Shown piece after piece: positions 1 to 4,564 of a stretch of 5,377 bases of DNA. The stretch is taken from positions 1 to 5,377 of the forward strand of contig JAFUUT010000306.1 in assembly GCA_017477685.1 (NCBI GenBank), in the 5' to 3' direction. The notes beneath the pieces are model-generated. The model was not told where the DNA came from. It made no database searches and saw only the letters and a list, made by a program, of their open reading frames with translations. Every line of letters starts with the position of its first letter. Position 1 is the stretch's first letter. Source of the stretch: a bacterium (GTDB lineage Bacteria; Cyanobacteriota; Vampirovibrionia; Gastranaerophilales; Gastranaerophilaceae). Both the position numbers and the translations under genes were made by a program.

Positions 1-981
1 ATTTTGAATATCATTATTTGGATAAAGCATATTGTATATTTGGTCATAGGCATATTGCAAAGCCTTGTCATTAGAAGGAACTCCGCCTAAAATACTTCCA
101 AAGACTTCAACAAGATAATTTAAGAAAGATGAATCATTTTCCCCCTCACCAACAAGCATTTTTTGTAAAATAGCTGCTTCTTCAATTGGAGTCATTTCCC
201 CTTTTTTAGATTGAGCAGCCAAATTATACTGGACATTACCTGTTAATAAGTCCAATATATTAAAAGTTGGCGAACCAGTACTAGAGCCATTTTTACCTCC
301 ATAATACCATGAGGTTACATTTCCATTCGCATCACGCATTATCATTGCAGGATAATCGTGATATCCACCCTCTTTATAATGGAACTGGTATTCAGGAATC
401 GTAGCACCATATTGTAATCCATAACCACTGCTTTTTGGATCCGTTGCAGCTAAAATTGTTGTCAAATCTGCCCAGGTAATCTCTTTAGTTGCACCTGTGA
501 TTGAGAATGTTGAACCTAGACCGATAGTATTGCCATAGGTTACATTCTGAATAGATGCAGCAGTTTGATAAGTAATAATACCCTGTTCAGCCAATGCTTG
601 AATAAACGCATTACGAACAGAATCTGAAGGAGTTCCCGCCAAACCTTCAACAGGAATTCCGGCTGCGATTGCTGCTGCTGCGTATTTACTGTCTAAAACA
701 ACTCTATTTGCTTTATCAGTTATTAATTTCGGATAATAATCGTTATATAGTGACGGACGCATTAACAAATTGTAGCTCAAGTTTTGCTGATCTGCACCGG
801 AACCATAGTAGTCATAAACCAGTTTAGTTTTTCCTAATGCATCTTGATACTCATCTGAAATGTGTTCCATATCTCGTGCCAAAGCAATTTTCTCATGCGA
901 CAAACGCATAGATTGGAATTCACAGTCAGATTTTCTGGCTGTTATGGATAATAGTCTTGCTTGTGATGCTGCTAGTCCCAT
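1..981 (-). CDS. Uncharacterised MGLAASQ-type protein, 5' part only (327 codons, 3' end outside window)
   Basis: The frame is open from an ATG at 981 down to base 1 with no stop, so only the N-terminal 327 residues are visible. The start is supported by a purine-rich AGAAAGGA ribosome binding site about six bases upstream. The protein starts MGLAASQARLLSITARKSD. I see no signal peptide and no membrane segment. Residues about 25-60 are charged and probably helical, residues 100-107 are an alanine-rich stretch, and the middle (about 145-240) is rich in Gly, Thr, Tyr and Asn, as in beta-rich surface or structural proteins. The only cysteine is residue 20. I recall proteins with this N-terminal signature from gut Gastranaerophilales, where they are annotated as hypothetical. 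I know of no function and do not assign one. It is transcribed away from the palindromic intergenic region and has no visible partner gene. The coding call is secure; the family recollection is moderately so. Confidence 0.85.
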   Translation of the reverse strand, partial: MGLAASQARLLSITARKSDCEFQSMRLSHEKIALARDMEHISDEYQDALGKTKLVYDYYGSGADQQNLSYNLLMRPSLYNDYYPKLITDKANRVVLDSKYAAAAIAAGIPVEGLAGTPSDSVRNAFIQALAEQGIITYQTAASIQNVTYGNTIGLGSTFSITGATKEITWADLTTILAATDPKSSGYGLQYGATIPEYQFHYKEGGYHDYPAMIMRDANGNVTSWYYGGKNGSSTGSPTFNILDLLTGNVQYNLAAQSKKGEMTPIEEAAILQKMLVGEGENDSSFLNYLVEVFGSILGGVPSNDKALQYAYDQIYNMLYPNNDIQN

Positions 982-1078
982 TGTTTTCCTTTCTGTGTTT
1001 TGAGAATTTGCTTCGTAACTTAAAGTCTTTCATGTTGTATCTCGGCACATTTATATAAAAACTTTAATAAATAAAAGC

Positions 1079-1103
1079 GAATTGTTACGAAATGTAACAA
1101 TTC
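1079..1103. repeat. Perfect 10-bp inverted repeat upstream of the MGLAASQ-type gene
   Basis: Arms at 1079-1088 and 1094-1103 (GAATTGTTAC / GTAACAATTC) are perfectly complementary around a 5-nt GAAAT spacer. It lies about 100 bp upstream of the start at 981 and has no T-run on either side, so it is not a typical terminator. It could be an operator for a dimeric regulator of the minus-strand gene, or a leader hairpin. I could not find a convincing -35/-10 pair for that gene in the AT-rich DNA between 985 and 1110, so the regulatory role is inference. Confidence 0.5.
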
Positions 1104-1129
1104 ATAATACATATTATTGGTATTAATTT

Positions 1130-1146
1130 GGGGCTTATGCAGCCCC
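1130..1146. repeat. Small GC hairpin at the left edge of the palindromic element
   Basis: GGGGCT (1130-1135) pairs perfectly with AGCCCC (1141-1146) around a TATGC loop. It is followed by ATACCCCG and then directly by the 14-bp hairpin at 1157. It marks the point where base composition changes from AT-rich flank to the element. There is no T-tail, so I do not call it a terminator. Confidence 0.6.
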
Positions 1147-1156
1147 ATACCCCGCA

Positions 1157-1188
1157 GTCTATTTTCTTGTGCCGACAAGAAAATAGAC
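1157..1188. repeat. Left terminal hairpin, perfect 14-bp stem, GCCG loop
   Basis: GTCTATTTTCTTGT (1157-1170) is exactly complementary to ACAAGAAAATAGAC (1175-1188), with a 4-nt loop. The inward tail is AAAAAGAAACTC. With its tail it is an inverted, diverged copy of the right terminal hairpin. Confidence 0.9.
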
Positions 1189-1200
1189 AAAAAGAAACTC

Positions 1201-1332
1201 TCGACCAACGTTCCGTTTACTAATCATTTGTAACGCTCGACAAAGAGCGGGACAACTCGTCCTACGGACTCAAACAAATCCCGCTTTGTAATTGTCTCGC
1301 GTAACAATGATTGTTCACTCCACAAAGGTCGA
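1201..1332. repeat. Left nested stem-loop domain of the palindromic element
   Basis: Four complementary segments nest without crossing. TCGACC (1201-1206) pairs with GGTCGA (1327-1332). Positions 1222-1236 pair with 1299-1312 (13 pairs, one bulge, one mismatch). Positions 1241-1252 pair with 1279-1288 (10 pairs, two-base bulge). GTCC (1259-1262) pairs with GGAC (1266-1269). The nesting suggests a selected fold in RNA or single-stranded DNA rather than chance complementarity. Pairing was done by eye, with no energy calculation. Confidence 0.55.
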
Positions 1333-1339
1333 ATTATTT

Positions 1340-1519
1340 CAGGCTTTGCATAATGAATTAAACATTGTTTGCGACACATTATCAAGGCGAAATTTGTTTG
1401 AGCGAGAGGTAATGCATATATTGGTGTTTGCGCAGTTTTAACTGCGTTACGTATTTTTAGCGAGTTATTTCGCCTTTGGTGGAGCAAATACAATGTTTTA
1501 TGAATGGAGCATCAGCCTG
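1340..1519. repeat. Right nested stem-loop domain of the palindromic element
   Basis: Nested arms are: CAGGCT (1340-1345) with AGCCTG (1514-1519); AAACATTGT (1360-1368) with ACAATGTTT (1490-1498), extended inward by TTGC/GCAAA with small bulges; AAGGCGAAAT (1384-1393) with ATTTCGCCTT (1467-1476), a perfect 10 bp; and the inner hairpin CGCAGT/ACTGCG (1431-1436 with 1441-1446). An alternative 11-bp pairing joins the two domains: CTCAAACAAAT at 1269-1279 with ATTTGTTTGAG at 1392-1402. Two mutually exclusive folds are therefore possible. Confidence 0.55.
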
Positions 1520-1531
1520 CGGGTTTCTTTC

Positions 1532-1567
1532 TGTCCACTTTCTTTGCCCGAACAAAGAAAGTGGACA
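1532..1567. repeat. Right terminal hairpin, perfect 15-bp stem, CCCGAA loop
   Basis: TGTCCACTTTCTTTG (1532-1546) is exactly complementary to CAAAGAAAGTGGACA (1553-1567), with a 6-nt loop. Read on the minus strand it is followed inward by GAAAGAAACCC, matching the arrangement at the left end in mirror orientation. Confidence 0.9.
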
Positions 1568-1591
1568 TACTGATTATAATATGTATTATGC

Positions 1592-1623
1592 AAAAAGCGG
1601 CTTCTTTTCAGAAACCGCTTTTG
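1592..1623 (-). terminator. Rho-independent terminator of fba (probably works in both directions)
   Basis: AAAAGCGG (1593-1600) pairs with CCGCTTTT (1615-1622). The inner arms CTTC/GAAA add three more pairs after one mismatch, with a TTTTCA loop. Read on the minus strand the GC stem ends in a run of five T, about 36 bases beyond the aldolase stop codon. On the plus strand the stem is followed by GTTTT, so it could also stop rightward transcription leaving the palindromic element. A weaker AT hairpin (1630-1648) lies between it and the stop codon. Confidence 0.8.
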
Positions 1624-1658
1624 TTTTAGAATTTTGTATTACAAAATTTTTCCATCAA

Positions 1659-2618
1659 TTAGTCATCTGCATGACCTGCTGTACCTAAAACGTCACGCAT
1701 TTTGTGCATAACTAATTCTTTAACAGCTGTTCTACCAGGTCCCATATATTCTCTTGGGTCGAATTTTTCAGGATGTTCAATAAAGAACTCTCTGATTGTA
1801 GATGTCATTGCAAGTCTTAAGTCTGTGTCAATATTGATTTTAGCAACACCGTGTTTTGAAGCATAGTTAAGCATATCTTCAGGAACACCTTGAGCATCCG
1901 GTAAATTTCCGCCAAATTTGTTGCACTTATCAACAAGATACTTAGGAACAGATGAAGAGCCGTGTAATACAATCGGATAATCACCAAATCCTGCTTCTCT
2001 TAGAGCATCTTTGATTTCTTTCAATCTTTCAAAGTCTAATTTTGCTTCACCCTTGAATTTGTATGCACCGTGAGATGTACCGATAGCAATAGCTAAAGAA
2101 TCACAACCTGTTTGTTTTACAAATTCAACAGCTTCTTTAACGTTAGTATATTTAGCATCTTTATCAGATACGTTAACATCATCTTCAACACCTGCTAATT
2201 TACCAAGTTCAGCTTCAACTGAAACTCCTCTTTGGTGTGCATATTCAACAACTTGTTTAGTAACTTTTACGTTTTCTTCAAATGGGAATCTTGATCCGTC
2301 AATCATAACAGATGAGAAACCACCATCAATACAAGCTTTACAAATTTCGAAATCAGCACCGTGATCCAAGTGAAGTGCGATAGGTACAGTAGTTGTAGCA
2401 AGAGCTGCTTCTACCAATTTAATAAGGTATGTTTGATTTGCATATTTTCTTGCACCTGCTGAAACTTGTAAAATAATTGGTGATCTTGTTTCTTCAGCAG
2501 CTTCTGCAATACCTTGCAAAATTTCCATGTTGTTAACATTGTAAGCACCGATAGCATATCCGCCAGCTAATGCTTTTTTGAACATTTCTTCTGTTCCGAC
2601 TAACTTTCTTTCAGCCAT
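1659..2618 (-). CDS. fba: Class II (zinc-dependent) fructose-bisphosphate aldolase, 319 aa
   Basis: This cytosolic enzyme reversibly splits fructose 1,6-bisphosphate into dihydroxyacetone phosphate and glyceraldehyde 3-phosphate in glycolysis and gluconeogenesis. The sequence is a full-length TIM-barrel class II aldolase with the family landmarks in order: GAYNVNN near 24-30, HLDHG at 83-87 (Asp85 the likely acid/base residue, His86 a metal ligand), SVMIDGS at 103-109, VEAELG at 134-139, GTSHGAYK at 180-187 (His183 a metal ligand), LHGSSS at 218-223 (His219 a metal ligand) and the phosphate-binding INIDTDLR at 261-268. The start at 2618 was chosen over an in-frame upstream start at 2819 because AAGGAGA sits just upstream, the family begins here, and the upstream 67 residues overlap hydF and the promoter region. 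The sequence resembles the aldolase rather than the tagatose-bisphosphate (GatY/KbaY) branch, though these are close relatives. It stands alone, divergent from hydF, with its own terminator. Confidence 0.96.
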   Translation of the reverse strand: MAERKLVGTEEMFKKALAGGYAIGAYNVNNMEILQGIAEAAEETRSPIILQVSAGARKYANQTYLIKLVEAALATTTVPIALHLDHGADFEICKACIDGGFSSVMIDGSRFPFEENVKVTKQVVEYAHQRGVSVEAELGKLAGVEDDVNVSDKDAKYTNVKEAVEFVKQTGCDSLAIAIGTSHGAYKFKGEAKLDFERLKEIKDALREAGFGDYPIVLHGSSSVPKYLVDKCNKFGGNLPDAQGVPEDMLNYASKHGVAKINIDTDLRLAMTSTIREFFIEHPEKFDPREYMGPGRTAVKELVMHKMRDVLGTAGHADD

Positions 2619-2645
2619 TTTGACTTTCTCCTTCTTTATATTTTT

Positions 2646-2660
2646 GGCAAATAATTTGCC
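2646..2660 (-). promoter_or_regulatory. Short perfect hairpin in the fba leader
   Basis: GGCAAA (2646-2651) and TTTGCC (2655-2660) pair around a 3-nt loop, between the putative fba -10 box and its ribosome binding site. It would form at about the 5' end of the fba mRNA. It may be an mRNA-stabilising 5' hairpin or a protein-binding palindrome; neither can be shown here. Confidence 0.4.
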
Positions 2661-2670
2661 CTCACTAATA

Positions 2671-2676
2671 ATTATA
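2671..2676 (-). promoter_or_regulatory. Probable fba -10 box
   Basis: On the minus strand this reads TATAAT, a perfect sigma-70-type -10 hexamer, about 52 bases upstream of the fba start. No good -35 lies 16-19 bp upstream (the best options resemble AGTAAT). The call rests on the -10 and its position. Predicted leader: about 45 nt with a normal Shine-Dalgarno. Confidence 0.45.
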
Positions 2677-2737
2677 TCCTCTGTACTTATAAAATTACTA
2701 CAAACAAAACTTTTATTCAAGATTATGTATTTTGATA

Positions 2738-2746
2738 TGTTATAAT
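2738..2746 (+). promoter_or_regulatory. Extended -10 promoter of hydF (predicts a leaderless mRNA)
   Basis: TGTTATAAT is a perfect extended -10 (TGn-TATAAT), which can work without a strong -35; none is obvious upstream. The hexamer ends six bases before the ATG at 2753, so transcription should begin at or next to the A of that ATG. There is no Shine-Dalgarno sequence. Confidence 0.65.
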
Positions 2747-2752
2747 CGTTGT

Positions 2753-3952
2753 ATGAAAACATTAAAATCAATGCGCTTGCATATAGGAATTTTTGGTAAA
2801 ACAAACGCCGGAAAATCATCTTTTTTAAACAAAATTACAAATCAAGAAGTTTCAATTGTGTCAGAAGTAGAAGGCACAACAACAGATGTTGTCGAAAAGT
2901 CAATGGAATTACTCCCTATAGGGCCGGTCAATTTTTTAGATACAGCAGGGATAAATGACAAAACTAAACTCGCATCAGAACGTATTGAAAAAACCAAGAA
3001 AATTCTTAACCGAACTGATGTAGGAGTAATAATTTGCGACTATAAAGGAATAGATAAATACGAAATTGAACTTATTGAAAATTTTAAAGAATTGGACATT
3101 CCATATATTGTCGTTATAAATAAAACTGACATCCAAGGGGTAGGTGATAACGTATTAAATCATATTCGCGAATATACAGAAAACATTATTCTTACATCAA
3201 CTAAAACGGATAATGAACTTGTATTCAAATTTAAAAAAGCACTTTTAAAAATTTTACCTGAAGATTATGTAAATTCGCCTTTGATAGTCGGGGATTTAGT
3301 TAAAGAGAAAAGTGTTGTAATTATGGTTGTCCCGATAGATAAAGAAGCCCCTAAAGGACGAATTATCCTACCGCAAGTTCAAACATTAAGGGATTTGCTC
3401 GACAATAATTGTTTAACCCTTGTTGTTAAAGATACTGAGCTAGAAAAGGCTCTAAACACCTTAAAAGAGCCGCCGGCATTGGTTATTACAGATTCACAAG
3501 CATTTAAAAAAGTTTCTGAGATTGTGCCGCAAAATATTCCGCTAACATCTTTTTCTATACTTTTTGCAAGGCTTAAAGGGGATTTAAACGCTTTTATACA
3601 GGGGGCAAAAGCTATTGACAATCTTCAGGACGGAGATAAAGTTTTAATACTTGAAAGCTGCACTCACCACGCTATTGATGATGATATCGGGAGAGTAAAA
3701 ATTCCTAATCTTTTAAAAAAGAAAACGGGGAAAAATTTGATTATAGAAAACATTTCAGGGCATGATTTTCCTGATATTTCAGGGTACAAGCTTATTATCC
3801 ATTGCGGTGCCTGCATGACAAACAGAAAAGAGGTTCTTTCAAGAATCATCCTTTCAAACAAAGCAGGGGTGCCAATCACAAATTACGGGATTGCTATTTC
3901 ATATTGTCTTGGAATACTGGATAGAGCAGTTTCTAAATTGATTAATCATTAA
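2753..3952 (+). CDS. hydF: [FeFe]-hydrogenase maturation GTPase HydF, 399 aa
   Basis: HydF is the GTPase and Fe-S scaffold on which the 2Fe subcluster of the H-cluster is assembled with the radical-SAM enzymes HydE and HydG before delivery to the hydrogenase. The N-terminal GTPase domain shows G1 GKTNAGKS (15-22), G2 GTTT (41-44), G3 DTAG (63-66) and G4 NKTD (123-126). The C-terminal cluster domain has CTHH (C303, H305) and HCGAC (H350, C351, C354), the family's CxH...HCxxC signature. The spacing between H305 and H350 is 44 residues, slightly shorter than the 46-53 I recall for the family. The start at 2753 gives the usual few residues before RLHIGIFG. A TTG at 2732 is rejected because that extension would contain the -10 box. 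No other hydrogenase gene is in the window, so it works with partners encoded elsewhere. Its stop is followed after three bases by repeat A. Confidence 0.95.
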   Translation: MKTLKSMRLHIGIFGKTNAGKSSFLNKITNQEVSIVSEVEGTTTDVVEKSMELLPIGPVNFLDTAGINDKTKLASERIEKTKKILNRTDVGVIICDYKGIDKYEIELIENFKELDIPYIVVINKTDIQGVGDNVLNHIREYTENIILTSTKTDNELVFKFKKALLKILPEDYVNSPLIVGDLVKEKSVVIMVVPIDKEAPKGRIILPQVQTLRDLLDNNCLTLVVKDTELEKALNTLKEPPALVITDSQAFKKVSEIVPQNIPLTSFSILFARLKGDLNAFIQGAKAIDNLQDGDKVLILESCTHHAIDDDIGRVKIPNLLKKKTGKNLIIENISGHDFPDISGYKLIIHCGACMTNRKEVLSRIILSNKAGVPITNYGIAISYCLGILDRAVSKLINH

Positions 3953-3955
3953 ACA

Positions 3956-4102
3956 AAACAGCACCCGCCTAAATCCGGCACAAGGCATACAGTCTCGCAC
4001 AACTCAGGAATTCGTTGGCTCGAACCGGTATCCCTCATAAGGGAGGACTTTTTAATACCCTACCCTTGCGAGGGAAGGGGTAGGGATGGGTGATAATTTT
4101 TT
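3956..4102. repeat. Repeat unit A behind hydF (interrupted by a 54-nt segment)
   Basis: The unit starts three bases after the hydF stop. It has a 21-nt leader (3956-3976, beginning AAACAGCACCCGCC), then a 54-nt foreign segment, then TCCCTCATAAGGGAGGAC with a T-run, then a G-rich hairpin and the 31-nt core (4070-4100, GAGGGAAGGGGTAGGG onward to TGATAATTTT). Without the 54-nt segment it is nearly colinear with unit B behind the DUF559 gene. CCCTACCCTT (4058-4067) pairs with 4075-4085 with one bulged G. Confidence 0.85.
3977..4030. other. 54-nt segment interrupting repeat unit A
   Basis: This segment is present in unit A and absent from unit B, where the two flanking TCC triplets are adjacent. 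It separates the outer part of the 8-bp terminator stem seen in B, leaving only 5 bp in A. It begins GGCACAAGG and ends GAACCGGTA, with CCGG at both junctions. No open frame, target-site duplication or RNA fold is evident. It may be an inserted repeat module, or B may have lost it. Confidence 0.6.
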
Positions 4103-4128
4103 CAGGTCAAATTGGCACCCCTCTTTCA

Positions 4129-4148
4129 TCTCCCCTCGTCAGGGGAGA
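4129..4148. repeat. Perfect 8-bp G/C hairpin between repeat units A and C
   Basis: TCTCCCCT (4129-4136) pairs with AGGGGAGA (4141-4148) around CGTC. The A-rich run AATAAAAAG follows it, so the unit resembles the terminator module of unit B in reversed orientation (T-run on the minus strand). It looks like another repeat module inserted or inverted between A and C. Confidence 0.6.
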
Positions 4149-4159
4149 AATAAAAAGTT

Positions 4160-4202
4160 CCCTTCCCTGTTGAGGGAAGGGGTAGGGATGGGTGATAATT
4201 TT
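4160..4202. repeat. Repeat unit C (partial: hairpin plus 31-nt core) upstream of the DUF559 gene
   Basis: CCCTTCCCT (4160-4168) pairs perfectly with AGGGAAGGG (4173-4181) around GTTG. The 31-nt core 4172-4202 is identical to the core in unit A and differs from the core in unit B at one base. It ends 17 bp before the DUF559 ATG. The 21-nt leader and the terminator module are missing from this copy. Confidence 0.85.
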
Positions 4203-4203
4203 A

Positions 4204-4212
4204 TGTTAAAAT
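4204..4212 (+). promoter_or_regulatory. Extended -10 promoter of the DUF559 gene (predicts a leaderless mRNA)
   Basis: TGTTAAAAT fits the extended -10 form (TGn plus a 5-of-6 -10 hexamer) and differs by one base from the hydF box. It ends seven bases before the ATG at 4220, which places the transcription start at the ATG. No Shine-Dalgarno is present. It begins two bases after the repeat core ends. Confidence 0.5.
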
Positions 4213-4219
4213 ATTTTAT

Positions 4220-4564
4220 ATGAATAATTTGACTCAAAAAGCAAGAGAATTAAGGAAAAACATGACCTCACAAGAGCGTAAATTGTGGTCATTAATTAGT
4301 AATAAACAATTTTACAAGTTCAAATTTTTACGCCAATATGTAATTGGGCAATATATTGTAGATTTTATATGCAGAGAAACAAAAATTATAATTGAAATTG
4401 ATGGTGGTCAGCATAATTTTGATAAAAATGCAAATTATGATGAATTGAGAACAAATTATTTAATGTCATTAGGATATAAAGTTATACGATTTTGGAATAA
4501 TGAAATAGACAATAATCTTGAAGGAGTTTATGAAAGACTTAAAAAAGAATTTAACATAGAATAA
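4220..4564 (+). CDS. DUF559-family (Vsr-like) endonuclease-domain protein, 114 aa
   Basis: This is a complete small DUF559 (PF04480) protein, related in fold to the Vsr mismatch endonuclease and the PD-(D/E)XK nuclease superfamily. The order is typical: a basic N-terminal helix ARELRKNMTSQERKLW (8-23), FLRQYVIGQYIVDF (36-49) with candidate catalytic Asp48, the hallmark EIDGGQH (59-65), a helical D-E-L-R segment (74-77), and the C-terminal strand VIRFWNNEI (88-96). All expected hallmark residues are present, so it is probably an intact DNA-binding or DNA-cleaving enzyme; its substrate is unknown. No methyltransferase or restriction partner is adjacent. It is enclosed by repeat unit C (17 bp upstream) and unit B (overlapping its stop codon), suggesting that gene and repeats move or spread together. 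Its AT-rich coding sequence contrasts with the G/C-rich repeats. Family assignment is firm; the mobility role is inference. Confidence 0.92.
   Translation: MNNLTQKARELRKNMTSQERKLWSLISNKQFYKFKFLRQYVIGQYIVDFICRETKIIIEIDGGQHNFDKNANYDELRTNYLMSLGYKVIRFWNNEIDNNLEGVYERLKKEFNIE

Larger units (their letters stand above)
1130..1567. repeat. Composite palindromic element with hairpin termini; fills most of the 982-1658 gene-free region
   Basis: This 438-bp stretch has no credible gene but is saturated with complementary segments. In order it holds a GC hairpin (1130-1146), a perfect 14-bp hairpin (1157-1188), a nested stem-loop domain (1201-1332), a second nested domain (1340-1519) and a perfect 15-bp hairpin (1532-1567). 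The two end hairpins, with their inward AAAGAAAC-like tails, are diverged inverted copies of each other: 1177-1200 matches the reverse complement of 1521-1544 at 20 of 24 bases. The interior is also visibly less AT-rich than its flanks. It could be a non-autonomous mobile repeat (MITE-like), a structured RNA, or a DNA-fold element. I have a general memory of hairpin-plus-AAAGAAA intergenic repeats in several bacterial phyla but cannot name the family. No transposase, CRISPR spacing or tRNA fold is visible. Confidence 0.7.

Noticed and set aside
985..1078. Promoter for the MGLAASQ-type gene
   Set aside because: Several AT-rich -10-like strings occur (for example TATATA on the minus strand) but none has an acceptable -35 or extended -10, so no specific promoter is called.
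1020..1208. 62-codon open frame on the minus strand across the left terminal hairpin
   Set aside because: It runs through the 1079-1103 palindrome and the 14-bp hairpin, and its sequence (FLSIFLSAQEN) is just the hairpin translated.
1224..1493. 89-codon open frame on the minus strand inside the palindromic element
   Set aside because: It lies wholly in nested inverted repeats, has no ribosome binding site or recognisable domain, and its composition looks like translated palindromes. Kept only as a possible refutation of the non-coding view.
1130..1567. Insertion sequence with transposase
   Set aside because: No transposase frame or remnant and no clear target-site duplication is visible, so only a non-autonomous repeat element is supported.
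1476..1688. 70-codon open frame on the plus strand across the right hairpin, the terminator and the end of fba
   Set aside because: It overlaps the aldolase 3' end and the terminator, with no ribosome binding site.
2619..2819. 67-residue N-terminal extension of fba
   Set aside because: It would cover the fba leader, both divergent promoters and the hydF start. The ribosome binding site and family length support the start at 2618.
3379..3879. Two open frames on the minus strand inside hydF (3379-3621, 3664-3879)
   Set aside because: They are antisense shadows of a well-supported gene, with no family resemblance.
3977..4030. tRNA fragment in the 54-nt module (GGTTCGAGCC on the minus strand resembles a T-loop)
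   Set aside because: No matching T-stem, acceptor stem or anticodon arm can be built around it; the similarity is limited to a few bases.
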